From assembly GCA_016713765.1 (NCBI GenBank), contig JADJON010000001.1, positions 1,612,001-1,676,000 of the forward strand: DNA of 64,000 nt, read 5' to 3'. The position numbers and the translations under genes were made by a program. Origin of the DNA: Bacteroidota bacterium (GTDB taxonomy: Bacteria > Bacteroidota > Bacteroidia > AKYH767-A > 2013-40CM-41-45). Below the pieces are notes generated by a model, which saw nothing but the letters and a program-made list of their open reading frames with translations, did no database searches and was not told where the DNA came from. This document shows, piece by piece, positions 35,225 through 46,535 of the stretch (positions within the stretch are counted from its first letter, which is position 1; every line of letters starts with the position of its first letter).

Positions 35225-38200
35225 ATGCGTATCCTGCGCCTATATGTCTGGTCGGCTCTGCTCACCGGATTATTGTTCCCCAAAGAAAATTCCGCACAAC
35301 CCTGGATGAAGCGTCCGCTGACCAGCGGCGATGAAGTGGTGCGCAAACGTCCCAACCTTCAGGATCTTTCAGCAAGGTTCAACGAGTATTGGAACTCCAG
35401 AACCCCTTCCATTGATGAAGGGGAGAATGCGGAAGAAGGGGGCTATCAACAGTTCCGTCGCTGGGAATGGTTCATGAAGCAACGTACCTGGCCTTCCGGT
35501 GATCTGCCGGATCCGAATATCCTGTTCCGGGAGTGGAAGCGGACCCGTGATATCCGCCCGGTCAATAACGCGCGGATGCAATCGACGAATTGGACCTATG
35601 TCGGACCGGATGTGGTGCCCGCCAATGGCGGAGGAGCAGGTCGCTTGAATGTGTTGCGCTTCAATCCGGTCGATAATAACATCCTTTACCTGGGATCTGC
35701 CAGCGGCGGTCTGTGGAAATCCATCGACGGCGGCTCCACCTGGACGGCACTCGACGATTTCCTCACGGCGCTTTCGGTTGCCGATATCGCCATTAATCCC
35801 CGTTACCCGGATTCGATTTATGTCGCAACCGGCGACGGTTACGGGTATGAGGTCAACGGCGATTTTTGGGGAGGAACGTACAGTGCCGGCATCCTCGTTT
35901 CACCGGATGGAGGCGTTACGTGGAATCCGACCGGAATAGCCTTTACTCAGGATCAAAACAACATCGTCCAGCGGTTAACCATCAATCCGCAGGATCCTTC
36001 GATCATGCTGGCTGCCACCCGGTATGGTCTGTTTCGTTCGACCGATGCGGGAGTCAACTGGAACTCCGTCCGTACATCCAAGCATTATGACATTGAATGG
36101 GGAGTTGGTAATCCCGCGAAAGTCTTCGCGACTACCAGTTCCATCCTCTACGTCTCGTACAATTATGGCGCTACCTGGTCACCTGTCCAAGGTGGATTGT
36201 GTGGTGGCCGCTCCATGATCGGTACTTGCGAAGCGGATTCCAATCGGGTCTATGTGCTCTGCGAGAACGGCAATTTATGGCGATCGGATGATGCGGGGGA
36301 TTCTTTTACCGCGACCACTGATCCGTCTTCTCTGGTTACTTTTTACGGTTACTACGACGGCGTCCTGGCAGTGTCTCCAACGGATCCGGACGTGGTCATC
36401 TGTGCCGGTATGAATATCGGCCGCTCCGACGACGGAGGTCAGACCTGGTACCAGATCGGCAATATGAGCTGGAACGATTATATCCATGTCGACAACCACA
36501 GCATGGACTTCGCTCCCGGAAACGGCAATATCATTTTCTCCGGTAACGATGGCGGTTTGTTCCGATCCACCAACGGCGGAGCTACCTGGACGGACCTGAG
36601 CGATCAGTTGCACATCAAACAATATTACCGGATGGGGCAGTCGGCTACCAACGCCGGCGTGATCTATGCCGGAGCCCAGGACAATGGAACCGACCGTTTG
36701 GCAAACGGCAACTGGACACAGGTATTCGGAGCCGACGGAATGGATTGCATGGTCGATTACACGGATGACGACATTGCCTACGTGTCCTACCAGTACGGTG
36801 CCTTGCAACGGTCAACGGACGGAGGCAACAACTTCAACGATATCGCGCCTTCCTCCGGGGAGTGGGTAACGCCGTTTGCCATCGATCCGGTCGACCACAA
36901 TACCATCTACGCGGGATACGACCAGGTTTACAAGTCAACCAACCGGGGCACCAACTGGAATACCATTGGCCCCGTTGCCATCGGCGGTGGGATTATTGCA
37001 TTGGCCATAGCGCCTTCCAATCCCAATTACATCTATACCGCAGCGCTCGACCGTATCTACATGACCTCGAACGGCGGAGCTTCCTGGAACAACATTACGA
37101 CCGGACTACCGGTTGGAAGTACCGGTATCACCTACATCGCGATCTCGAATCAGAATCCGCAACAGGTCTGGGTGACGCTCTCGGGCTATCAGGCAGGCAT
37201 CAAAGTTTTCTCATCGGTAGACGGTGGATCAACTTGGTCCAATGTGAGCGGTACGCTTCCGAATATTCCGGTGAACTGTATCGTCTATCAGAATGGCTCG
37301 AACGACGCACTGTACATCGGAACTGATTTTGGCGTGTATTACCGCGATGCCACTCTGATGGACTGGGTGCCCTATGGCAACGATCTGCCGAACGTTATCG
37401 TCAGCGACATGGAGATCTACTATGCCGGACAAAAGCTGCGCGCAGCCACCTACGGCCGAGGCATTTGGGAAGTTGATTTGAATCCGGTTACCGCACTGGC
37501 ATTGGATGCCGCGGTGATTCAATTCATCGAACCTGCCGCGACGATCTGTTCGAACTCTGTGACTCCGGTCATCGTCGTACGGAACAATGGTAGTGACGCG
37601 CTTACGGACCTTAACATCAATTATCGCCTTGACGGAGGGGCTTTACAATCATTCGCCTGGTCAGGCAATATCGCGAGCGGCGATACTGCACATGTTACGC
37701 TACCCTTGATCACGGTCACCGGTGGTTCGCATTCGATCTATGCGGCCACCTCCGATCCGAATGGTCAGGCCGATCAGCAGCCTGCGAATGACGGCTATAC
37801 CTACAATATCTCCGTCAATACGAGCGTTGCCAACGTTCCCCAGGCGGAAGGCTTCGAGGCGTTTTCAATTCCCGCGGATTGGGTGCTCGATGACGCTGCC
37901 GGAATGCTCTCCTATACGACAAGTGCAAGCGGATTCGGTCTGTCCGGTGTCTCCCTGAAAGTGAATTATTTCTTTAGCAGCCCGGGAGCGACTTCGTCCA
38001 TCGAGTTTCCTCACCTTGATTTCAGTGCCGTGACCAATCCGGTTTACCTTGATTTCAATGTCGCCTACGCGGTATTCAACGCTACTTCGCACGATTCGCT
38101 GAAAGTGCTCTTGTCCCTTGATTGCGGAGAGACCTTTACAGCGGTATATGCAAAGGGCGACAACAGCCTTGCAACGGCGCCCCAGACCATGAATGAATTC

Positions 38201-38620
38201 ACACCGGATCCGAGCCAATGGCGTGCGGAACGTGTCGACCTCAGTGCTTACGCCGGGAATCCTAACGTGCTCATTCGCTTCCAATACATCAGCGGCTACG
38301 GCAACCATCTCTATGTGGACGATATCAACCTGTACGATAACTCTTCCTCTACGCCAGAGGTCACGTCCATCGCTTCAGGTCTTTACCCGAACCCCACCTC
38401 CGGTGAAGTGGTATTCTCCTTCCGGGCACCGGATACGGGAGATTACCGCCTGGAGCTCGTGGATGTGTCCGGTCGGGTGGTGAAACTTTTCAGTAACCTG
38501 AAGGCGGCTGAACTGTCGGCATATCGCGTGGATCTGAAAGGAGAAACCGCGGGAATCTATTTCTACCGACTGATGCGAAACGATGTGGCTGCAGCCAATG
38601 GCCGTTTGGTGAAATTCTAA
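35225..38620 (+). CDS. Large T9SS-sorted VPS10/BNR-type beta-propeller protein
   Basis: A 1,131-residue protein with a signal peptide (MRILRLYVWSALLTGLLF…NSAQ). Residues ~120-745 carry many Asp-box repeats (SIDGGSTWT, SPDGGVTWN, STDAGVNWN, SDDGGQTWY, STNGGATWT, STDGGNNFN, SVDGGSTWS), enough for two sialidase/VPS10-like propellers. A CARDB-like module (~760-850) and a jelly-roll-like module (FEAFSIPADWVLDDAAG onward, ~870-1030) follow. The T9SS type-A domain closes it (YPNPTSGEVVFSF near 1050, LELVDVSGRVVKLF). It belongs to the large surface proteins common in marine and soil Bacteroidota. A glycan- or protein-binding role is possible, unproven. A strong terminator follows. Confidence 0.9.
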   Translation: MRILRLYVWSALLTGLLFPKENSAQPWMKRPLTSGDEVVRKRPNLQDLSARFNEYWNSRTPSIDEGENAEEGGYQQFRRWEWFMKQRTWPSGDLPDPNILFREWKRTRDIRPVNNARMQSTNWTYVGPDVVPANGGGAGRLNVLRFNPVDNNILYLGSASGGLWKSIDGGSTWTALDDFLTALSVADIAINPRYPDSIYVATGDGYGYEVNGDFWGGTYSAGILVSPDGGVTWNPTGIAFTQDQNNIVQRLTINPQDPSIMLAATRYGLFRSTDAGVNWNSVRTSKHYDIEWGVGNPAKVFATTSSILYVSYNYGATWSPVQGGLCGGRSMIGTCEADSNRVYVLCENGNLWRSDDAGDSFTATTDPSSLVTFYGYYDGVLAVSPTDPDVVICAGMNIGRSDDGGQTWYQIGNMSWNDYIHVDNHSMDFAPGNGNIIFSGNDGGLFRSTNGGATWTDLSDQLHIKQYYRMGQSATNAGVIYAGAQDNGTDRLANGNWTQVFGADGMDCMVDYTDDDIAYVSYQYGALQRSTDGGNNFNDIAPSSGEWVTPFAIDPVDHNTIYAGYDQVYKSTNRGTNWNTIGPVAIGGGIIALAIAPSNPNYIYTAALDRIYMTSNGGASWNNITTGLPVGSTGITYIAISNQNPQQVWVTLSGYQAGIKVFSSVDGGSTWSNVSGTLPNIPVNCIVYQNGSNDALYIGTDFGVYYRDATLMDWVPYGNDLPNVIVSDMEIYYAGQKLRAATYGRGIWEVDLNPVTALALDAAVIQFIEPAATICSNSVTPVIVVRNNGSDALTDLNINYRLDGGALQSFAWSGNIASGDTAHVTLPLITVTGGSHSIYAATSDPNGQADQQPANDGYTYNISVNTSVANVPQAEGFEAFSIPADWVLDDAAGMLSYTTSASGFGLSGVSLKVNYFFSSPGATSSIEFPHLDFSAVTNPVYLDFNVAYAVFNATSHDSLKVLLSLDCGETFTAVYAKGDNSLATAPQTMNEFTPDPSQWRAERVDLSAYAGNPNVLIRFQYISGYGNHLYVDDINLYDNSSSTPEVTSIASGLYPNPTSGEVVFSFRAPDTGDYRLELVDVSGRVVKLFSNLKAAELSAYRVDLKGETAGIYFYRLMRNDVAAANGRLVKF

Positions 38621-38642
38621 GTCGTCTAAAACCGATTGAAGG

Positions 38643-38677
38643 AACGACGCCCGGTGTTCGCCGGGCGTCGTTTTTTA
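38643..38677 (+). terminator. Terminator after the large propeller gene
   Basis: AACGACGCCCGG (38643-38654) pairs with CCGGGCGTCGTT (38661-38672) across TGTTCG, followed by TTTT. It also sits at the 3' end of the convergent gene at 38675. Confidence 0.88.
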
Positions 38678-40255
38678 TTCCTGCCTGATAAAATGGGCTC
38701 GCTGTACACCATCGTCCGAATTGAGCTCGAGCAGATAAACGCCGTTTGCAAGTGTTGACAACCCGATTGTAAGAACCTGCTCTTGTTGTTGCAGCTTCCC
38801 TGTCATGAGTTTTTCTCCTGTTAACGAGTAAACCACCCATTCGGTAATATGGTCGAACGAAGATCGGGCTTGTAGCCACGTACTACTTGGGTTCGGGAAT
38901 ATCAGTAACGGCTCTTCCTTCACGTCGGACGTGGAATTGGTGAAGCAAAGCGTGGAAAACTGGTCGACGAACGGTTGTGACGTCCAATTCAAAACCGCGG
39001 GGGTGAGGCTAAAGGATTGTGTCGTCAAGAAGCCGACACCGGTTAGCGGCAGACTATCGCCGGTCAGGAGAATAATACTGTCCTGACATACCGGGCTGTT
39101 TCCGTTTCGATCGGTACGTACGAGAAGCGCGTCGGCAAAATCGGCTTGACCGGTCAGCAGTAGGCCATTGTCGGTCAATTGAAGGTTCGTGCAAAATGCT
39201 TCTGCAAAGACGGCTTGTTGTTTCCTGCTCTGCAGCACTGTGCCGGAGTCGTCGGTGACGAGGATCAAGGGTAATGGACCGCTTCCCGAAGTGGTGATGC
39301 TTCCGCAGAGATATACCTCCTGGCGGTTTTGGTCGAATTTCAAATCCATGAATCCTTCGTCGTTCGTTCTGTTATAATGGTGCACCCATTCGGCGTTACC
39401 CAGGCTATCCAGCTTGAACAAGACACCGTCATCTTCATTCATCGAGGGACCGGAATTCGTCGTGCCGCAACCGTAGAGACCACCATCGGCTAAGAGCGCC
39501 AAAGCATTGACGACATCAAGACCGCTTCCGCCAGCGAGGAATTGCCAAAGCGGTTGGCCGGATGAGTCGAGTTTCAGAACGACGAAGTCTCCGTTCGGAT
39601 CGTGCAGGCTGTCGATGGCTGTACCTCCGACAAAGAACTCGCCGGTTGAACCGGTCGGTGACAATTCCAGCGAGGTAAAGAGGACGGATCGGTTCAGCTC
39701 GAATCGTTTCGTCCAAAGAAGATTGCCCAACGCGTCGATCTTCAAAAGGAGCCCATTCGGCATTGAATCGGGCGAGGAAGTGCTTCCAGCGATGAGGAAA
39801 TCACCATTCGCAAGCTCGCGAATTGCATTTCCGCTTTCAATCCCCGGGCGATCATAGGACTGGGCCCATTCCGCATTGCCCAGACTGTCGAGTTTAATTA
39901 CGAAAAGCGCCCCGATGGCGCTGTCAGGATCATTGACGATCGATTGGCCGGTCAGGATAGTGCCCTGATCGTGCGTCAGGATCATGTTGTTCACGTAATC
40001 GCTCACGGGTCCACCGGCTTTCACCGACCACAGGAGGTCGCCGTCGGCGTTCATTCGATAAAGCGCGATGTCGGCGGAATCCGTTTGATCAAAGCCGGTA
40101 GTGCCGGCTATGACCATACCACCATCCGGCAGTAACTGCAGGGCGCTGCCGTTTTGGTAAGCGTCGTCACCGTAGGTTTTGGAAAATACCGTTTGCGCGC
40201 GAACGGAAGCAAACACTTGCAGGCACAGGAAAAGGATGATGAACGGCTTTGACAT
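38675..40255 (-). CDS. T9SS-sorted propeller-like secreted protein
   Basis: A 526-residue protein with signal peptide MSKPFIILFLCLQVFASVRAQ. Residues ~22-390 repeat a pattern of about 50 residues: hydrophobic strand with x-x-G-G-x-x-x-x-G, then D-x-x-L-x-K-L-D-S-x-G-N-x-x-W (KLDSLGNAEW, KIDALGNLLW, KLDSSGQPLW, KLDSLGNAEW), as in bacterial WD40-like/SBBP-type propellers. The T9SS type-A domain is at ~440-526 (IFPNPSSTWLQA, LANGVYLLELNSDDG). It is convergent with the 35225 gene and shares only the class of fold. It is expected on the surface or released. No enzymatic motif seen. Confidence 0.87.
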   Translation of the reverse strand: MSKPFIILFLCLQVFASVRAQTVFSKTYGDDAYQNGSALQLLPDGGMVIAGTTGFDQTDSADIALYRMNADGDLLWSVKAGGPVSDYVNNMILTHDQGTILTGQSIVNDPDSAIGALFVIKLDSLGNAEWAQSYDRPGIESGNAIRELANGDFLIAGSTSSPDSMPNGLLLKIDALGNLLWTKRFELNRSVLFTSLELSPTGSTGEFFVGGTAIDSLHDPNGDFVVLKLDSSGQPLWQFLAGGSGLDVVNALALLADGGLYGCGTTNSGPSMNEDDGVLFKLDSLGNAEWVHHYNRTNDEGFMDLKFDQNRQEVYLCGSITTSGSGPLPLILVTDDSGTVLQSRKQQAVFAEAFCTNLQLTDNGLLLTGQADFADALLVRTDRNGNSPVCQDSIILLTGDSLPLTGVGFLTTQSFSLTPAVLNWTSQPFVDQFSTLCFTNSTSDVKEEPLLIFPNPSSTWLQARSSFDHITEWVVYSLTGEKLMTGKLQQQEQVLTIGLSTLANGVYLLELNSDDGVQRAHFIRQE

Positions 40256-40270
40256 AACGGAAAAGTAGAA

Positions 40271-40297
40271 AAGAAAACAGCCGCCCGGAGGCGGCTG
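40271..40297 (-). terminator. Terminator of the DUF2795 gene
   Basis: CAGCCGCC (40278-40285) pairs with GGCGGCTG (40290-40297) across CGGA. On the - strand it is followed by TTTTCTTTTC. Confidence 0.85.
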
Positions 40298-40309
40298 CGA
40301 AACGTGTTT

Positions 40310-40531
40310 TCAATACTCGTCTTCGTTGAAGAAGAAATCGTCTTTGGTAGGATAGTCGGGCCAGATTTCTTCAATGCTCTCGTAGGCTTCGCCTTCATCT
40401 TCGAGTTCCTGAAGGTTCTCGATCACTTCCAGCGGGGCACCGGAGCGGATGGCGTAGTCAATCAGCTCATCCTTGGTTGCAGGCCAGGGCGCGTCTTCCA
40501 AATGCTGCGCCAGTTCAAGGGTCCAGTACAT
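40310..40531 (-). CDS. DUF2795-type small acidic protein
   Basis: A protein of 73 residues starting MYWTLELAQHLEDAPWPATK. The ORF extends 29 codons upstream, but this ATG gives the start and length at which the family is conserved. The C-terminal YPTKDDFFFNEDEY is strongly acidic and aromatic. Proteins of this type are highly conserved across Bacteroidota and are annotated only as DUF2795; function unknown. A TATTTTTG -7 box (40577-40584) lies 45 bases upstream and a strong terminator follows, so it is a one-gene transcript, which together with the conservation suggests a constant housekeeping role. Confidence 0.88.
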   Translation of the reverse strand: MYWTLELAQHLEDAPWPATKDELIDYAIRSGAPLEVIENLQELEDEGEAYESIEEIWPDYPTKDDFFFNEDEY

Positions 40532-40576
40532 AATAGTCGCCGGGTTAAGGAGTAATCCTGGTTTTTTAAAAGTCCG

Positions 40577-40584
40577 CAAAAATA
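40577..40584 (-). promoter_or_regulatory. -7 promoter element (TATTTTTG) of the DUF2795 gene
   Basis: Read on the - strand, it lies about 45 bases upstream of the chosen ATG. Placing the promoter here supports the short start, because the longer ORF's first ATG (40618) would be upstream of the transcription start. Confidence 0.5.
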
Positions 40585-40662
40585 AAAATATTCCGTTCAG
40601 ATGCACCCGATGCATCACTTTTTAGAACTGCTTGAAAAACAAGGCGGGATGGGGGATTGGGC

Positions 40663-41211
40663 TCAGCCCCGGGGTTTCCAGGGCAATTCCTGAGCGCCAA
40701 GGTCTTTGGCCAACTGCCGGGAGAGTACGAAATAGTAATCCGACAATCGGTTCAGGTATTGGAGGATTTCCGGCTTAACGGGAGTGTTTTCGCCAAGGTG
40801 CACACACAGGCGTTCCGCTCTGCGGCACACACAGCGCGTTACATGACAGTACGAAACGACCGGATGGCCGCCCGGCAACACGAAGTTGCGCATCTCGGGA
40901 AGGTTCGCATCCATGCGGTCCATGGATGATTCCAATGCAAGAATGTCCGATGACAGGATATCCGGCAGTTGCATCCTGGATGCATCGGGGTCCGCTGCCA
41001 GTTGAGAGCCGATGGTGAAGAGCCGGTCCTGGACGACTGCCAATTCCTCGCGGATGTGCGGGTCGGTTATGTGATCCCGCAAAAGACCCGTCCAGGAGTT
41101 CAGTTCGTCGATCGTACCGTACGCTTCAATGCGGAGGTGGTGCTTCGGTACACGCGTTCCGCCTATGAGGGAGGTTTCGCCCTGGTCGCCTTTCCGGGTG
41201 TAGATTTTCAT
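40663..41211 (-). CDS. PduO-type cob(I)yrinic acid a,c-diamide adenosyltransferase
   Basis: A 182-residue cytoplasmic enzyme that adds the 5'-deoxyadenosyl group from ATP to reduced corrinoids, making coenzyme B12. The N-terminal ATP loop is seen as [15 protein letters not shown], then [14 protein letters not shown] (28-41), and the signature helix [11 protein letters not shown] (~138-148) with the catalytic Arg/Glu pair. Length is normal for a PduO-type enzyme. Its ATG overlaps the stop of the upstream ABC ATPase by four bases (ATGA), so they are translated together. No other cobalamin gene or B12-dependent enzyme lies in the window. Confidence 0.93.
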   Translation of the reverse strand: MKIYTRKGDQGETSLIGGTRVPKHHLRIEAYGTIDELNSWTGLLRDHITDPHIREELAVVQDRLFTIGSQLAADPDASRMQLPDILSSDILALESSMDRMDANLPEMRNFVLPGGHPVVSYCHVTRCVCRRAERLCVHLGENTPVKPEILQYLNRLSDYYFVLSRQLAKDLGAQELPWKPRG

Positions 41212-41930
41212 GCGTTTTCAGTAAGCGGCCGGTCGGCCCGGGTGATGTTCGGATTTCGCGCGTCCGACTCGATCATGCCGTCCTTGATGCGAACGATCCG
41301 GTGAGCGTACCGGGCAATGTCCTCTTCGTGCGTAACGACGATGATCGTATTACCGCGTGTGTGGATCTCTTCGAATAAGGACATGATCTCCGACGAGGTC
41401 TTGGAGTCCAGATTACCGGTCGGTTCATCGGCCAGGATGATGGACGGATCATTGACCAGGGCCCGGGCTACGGCGACCCGTTGTCGCTGACCGCCGGAGA
41501 GTTCGTTGGGTTTATGCAACATCCGGTCCGTCAAACCGACATCGTCCAGTGCCTTCTTCGCTTTTTCGTCGCGTTCATCTTTGTTGATGCCCGCATAGAC
41601 CAACGGAAGCGCGACATTGTCGAGCGCGTTGCTCCTGGGAATGAGGTTAAAGGTCTGGAAGATGAATCCGATCTCCTTGTTCCGGATCTCGGCCAATTCG
41701 TCTTCCGTCATCCGGCTGACCTCTTTGCCATTCAACGTGTACGTGCCGCCACTGGGTGTATCGAGACATCCGAGGATATTCATCAGGGTCGACTTCCCGG
41801 ATCCGGAAGGACCCATGAGCGCGACGTACTCGCCCTTTTCGATCTGAAGGGTGACCGAACGAAGCGCATTTACCGATTCGCTTCCTATGGTGTAGCGTCG
41901 GGAGATATCGCGAATGTCGATCAGCGCCAT
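41208..41930 (-). CDS. MacB/LolD-type ABC transporter ATP-binding protein
   Basis: A 240-residue ATPase with Walker [10 protein letters not shown] (about 38-46), Q-loop ([10 protein letters not shown]), signature [15 protein letters not shown] and Walker [14 protein letters not shown], then the H-loop [11 protein letters not shown]. Sequence and spacing fit the MacB/LolD group, which works with FtsX-like permeases in export or lipoprotein release. No permease gene is adjacent; its partner must be encoded elsewhere. It is instead coupled by a four-base overlap to the corrinoid adenosyltransferase. A full promoter (41948-41976) stands 18 bases upstream. Confidence 0.93.
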   Translation of the reverse strand: MALIDIRDISRRYTIGSESVNALRSVTLQIEKGEYVALMGPSGSGKSTLMNILGCLDTPSGGTYTLNGKEVSRMTEDELAEIRNKEIGFIFQTFNLIPRSNALDNVALPLVYAGINKDERDEKAKKALDDVGLTDRMLHKPNELSGGQRQRVAVARALVNDPSIILADEPTGNLDSKTSSEIMSLFEEIHTRGNTIIVVTHEEDIARYAHRIVRIKDGMIESDARNPNITRADRPLTENA

Positions 41931-41947
41931 GGTGGATTCGTTTGCAG

Positions 41948-41976
41948 CAAAAGTAGCCCTTAATGTGTTATCAAAA
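41948..41976 (-). promoter_or_regulatory. Bacteroidota-type promoter of the ABC ATPase-adenosyltransferase pair
   Basis: On the - strand: -33 TTTTG (41972-41976), a 16-base spacer and -7 TACTTTTG (41948-41955, matches TAnnTTTG). The ATG is at 41930. This is a full two-element match. Confidence 0.65.
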
Positions 41977-41990
41977 CGTTAGGGATCGCT

Positions 41991-44178
<2,188 letters not shown>

Positions 44179-44206
44179 ACAACGGGCGGCTTACGATAGT
44201 TAGTTA

Positions 44207-44491
44207 ATGGACGAGCGTACGCTGCAGGAAAAATTGGCCTCCGGTGAGTATTCCATCTCACCGCGAAGCGGTCGTCTGCGAAAGCGGGTTCGGGTAAAAA
44301 CGAAAAAGAATCCGTTGATCTCAAAGCGACGGATGAAAAAGTATGGTCAGATGGCATTGTGGGTATTCCTTATCCTTGCGTTTCTGGTCAGTCTAATCAT
44401 CGTATTCCCGGAATTGAATATCGAGAGCTCTAATAAGAAGGCAAATCAGGAAAAGTTCCGAAAGACTCAGGAACGATACAACAACCAATAA
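44207..44491 (+). CDS. Small single-pass membrane protein of unknown function
   Basis: A 94-residue protein: a basic N-terminal half (residues 1-45; RSGRLRKRVRVKTKKNP), one membrane helix (~50-67, MALWVFLILAFLVSLIIVF) and a short polar tail (residues 68-94). In many Bacteroidota the gene after enolase encodes FtsB/DivIC (septum formation initiator), but the coiled coil of FtsB is not apparent, so I do not assign that function. Positive charges before the helix suggest the N-terminus stays in the cytoplasm. It lies between eno and gltA in the same direction with 28- and 36-base gaps. Confidence 0.75.
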   Translation: MDERTLQEKLASGEYSISPRSGRLRKRVRVKTKKNPLISKRRMKKYGQMALWVFLILAFLVSLIIVFPELNIESSNKKANQEKFRKTQERYNNQ

Positions 44492-44527
44492 CAAGTCCGA
44501 CCCTCGCGGCCTTTTAATCTTACTGCA

Positions 44528-45847
44528 GTGAAAACCGACAAGCTGAAAGAGAAATTCGCAAAAGTGGCGTTGCCAATGGCAGCGGAGCTGAAAGATTTCA
44601 TCAAGGAAAACGGAAACCATGTCATCGGCTCCTATACGATCGAACAGGTCTATAGCGGAATGAAGGGAATGATCGGGATGGTGACCGAAACAAGTAAACT
44701 TGATCCGGAAGAAGGTATCCGTTTTCGCGGTTACAGCATTCCTGAACTGCGGGAAAAACTGCCCAAGGCTCCTGGTGATACGGAACCGTTACCGGAAGGT
44801 ATCTTCTACCTCATGCTGATCGGTGAGATCCCGACGGATGAAGAAGCGACCTACGTTTCCAACCAGTGGGCGCGCCGGAGCAACGTTCCCAAGCATGTGT
44901 TCGACATGCTGGATAAACTCCCGGCTAACACCCATCCGATGACCCAGTTCAGCATGGCCGTCATGGCGCTGCAAACTGAATCGGTATTCGCCAGTGCTTA
45001 CCGGAAGGGCCTCAGTAAAAAAGAGTATTGGGATCCGATGTACGAGGATGTGATGAATCTCATCGCCCGTTTGCCGCGCGTGGCAGCGTACATCTATCGT
45101 CGGGTCTATAAGAATGGCGTTCATATTGAACCGGATCCCAAACTGGATTGGGCTGCGAATTTCGCCCACATGTTGGGGTACGACGATTACAACATGAAAC
45201 GCCTGATGCGCCTCTACCTCACGATCCATGCCGATCACGAGGGAGGAAACGTCTCCGCCCATTCCACCCACCTCGTCGGTTCGGCTCTGAGTGATGCCTA
45301 CTTGTCCTTTGCGGCCGGTATGAACGGACTGGCGGGCCCTTTGCACGGACTGGCCAATCAGGAAGTGGTTCGCTGGCTCATCGACCTTCGGAATTATTAC
45401 GACGGCGCGACGCCTTCCAAAGAACAGATCCACGAATATGTCATGAAGACGATCGAGGATGGGAAAGTGATTCCGGGCTACGGCCATGCCGTACTGCGCA
45501 AGACCGATCCGCGCTTCATCGCCCAGATGGAATTCGCCAAGACTTACATGCCCGACGACTCCATGTGTCAGATCGTGCATACCGTCTATGATGTAGTGCC
45601 TCCGATTCTGAGCGGAATCAAAAAGATCAAGAACCCCTGGCCGAATGTGGATGCCCACAGTGGCGCATTGCTCATTCACTACGGCATGGAAGAGTATGAT
45701 TTCTATACGGTGCTCTTCGGCGTCAGCCGCGCCTTGGGGGTACTCGCGTCGCTCTTGTGGGATCGTGCGCTCGGTCATCCGATCGAACGACCGGGCTCCG
45801 TCACGACCGAATGGATGAAAGCCCAGGCAATGAAGGCACACGCCTGA
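44528..45847 (+). CDS. gltA: Citrate synthase
   Basis: A 439-residue enzyme from a GTG start; the next in-frame ATG is 16 codons later and would cut the conserved N-terminal helix. It condenses acetyl-CoA and oxaloacetate, the entry step of the TCA cycle. The catalytic residues are in LAGPLHGLANQEV (His), PGYGHAVLRKTDPRF (His) and PNVDAHSGALL (Asp). Proportions and the AxPLHGLANQEV box resemble the eukaryotic-type citrate synthase found in many Bacteroidota rather than the hexameric E. coli enzyme. It ends at a strong bidirectional terminator. Confidence 0.94.
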   Translation: MKTDKLKEKFAKVALPMAAELKDFIKENGNHVIGSYTIEQVYSGMKGMIGMVTETSKLDPEEGIRFRGYSIPELREKLPKAPGDTEPLPEGIFYLMLIGEIPTDEEATYVSNQWARRSNVPKHVFDMLDKLPANTHPMTQFSMAVMALQTESVFASAYRKGLSKKEYWDPMYEDVMNLIARLPRVAAYIYRRVYKNGVHIEPDPKLDWAANFAHMLGYDDYNMKRLMRLYLTIHADHEGGNVSAHSTHLVGSALSDAYLSFAAGMNGLAGPLHGLANQEVVRWLIDLRNYYDGATPSKEQIHEYVMKTIEDGKVIPGYGHAVLRKTDPRFIAQMEFAKTYMPDDSMCQIVHTVYDVVPPILSGIKKIKNPWPNVDAHSGALLIHYGMEEYDFYTVLFGVSRALGVLASLLWDRALGHPIERPGSVTTEWMKAQAMKAHA

Positions 45848-45865
45848 TCTTGACTTATCTCAAAT

Positions 45866-45896
45866 AAAAAAGCCTCGCTTCAGCGGGGCTTTTTTA
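45866..45896. terminator. Bidirectional terminator between gltA and the Nudix gene
   Basis: AAAAAAGCCTCGCT (45866-45879) pairs with AGCGGGGCTTTTTT (45882-45895) with one wobble. T runs lie on both strands, serving the convergent genes. Confidence 0.88.
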
Positions 45897-46535
45897 TTGT
45901 GTCGGATCCAGGGCTTGCCTCCAGACTTCTCCGAATTCGCTTAGGATCATCGCCGTAGCACCCCAGACAATACGGTCATCGAAGCGGAAGGCAGGAGTGG
46001 TGAGCTGCAAACCACTTTGCAACCGGATGCGCTCCTCGGAAATAGCATTGGGATCTAAGAGCCGGGAAACGGAAACTTCAAAAAGGGACGCGACCTCGGC
46101 AGGGTCGATGGCGAATTCAGGCGATCGGCCCAGCCAGCCCACGAAGGGGTGCACCAGGAAACCGCTGGGAGGAATGTAGAGTGGCGTCAAGCGGCCAAGC
46201 AGTTCGATCGTATCGGGATGAATGCCGACTTCCTCATGGGTCTCCCGCAGGGCAGTTGCGGATAAACTGCTGTCTTCCGGTTCCTGCTTCCCGCCGGGTA
46301 AACCGACCTGTCCACTGTGTACACCCGGATAATCGGGACGAACGATCAGAGGGAAATGGACTTCGGCATCGCCGGGATAGAGCAGCACCAAGACGCTGCT
46401 GATTCTCGCGTTGTCCGGAATCTTCAGTTCGCGAACATTCTTGATGCGGTCCGGGTGTGCAAGGCGAAGTTGTGACTCGATACCGGGTAAGGGTTGCTGC
46501 AGCCGTGAATAGAGACGATCCCGGATACTGTTCAT
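45894..46535 (-). CDS. Nudix hydrolase, CoA pyrophosphatase-like
   Basis: A 213-residue Nudix enzyme. The Nudix box is visible as GGKQEPEDSSLSATALRE followed by THEEVGI (about 81-105), and the CoA-specific region upstream reads VLLLYPG…FPLIVRPDY…HSGQVGLPGG, matching the UPF0035/CoA pyrophosphatase group (NudL/YeaB), which cleaves CoA to phosphopantetheine and 3',5'-ADP. Its ATG overlaps the stop of the upstream ABC exporter by four bases (ATGA), so the two are coupled. Activity on CoA is inferred from the motif order, not proven. Confidence 0.88.
   Translation of the reverse strand: MNSIRDRLYSRLQQPLPGIESQLRLAHPDRIKNVRELKIPDNARISSVLVLLYPGDAEVHFPLIVRPDYPGVHSGQVGLPGGKQEPEDSSLSATALRETHEEVGIHPDTIELLGRLTPLYIPPSGFLVHPFVGWLGRSPEFAIDPAEVASLFEVSVSRLLDPNAISEERIRLQSGLQLTTPAFRFDDRIVWGATAMILSEFGEVWRQALDPTQ

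Noticed and set aside
34083..35309. 408-codon open frame on the + strand
   Set aside because: Antisense to the secA 5' part and runs through the divergent promoter region into the 35225 gene; composition is that of a shadow frame.
44789..45841. 350-codon open frame on the - strand
   Set aside because: Antisense to citrate synthase throughout, with no promoter or family features.
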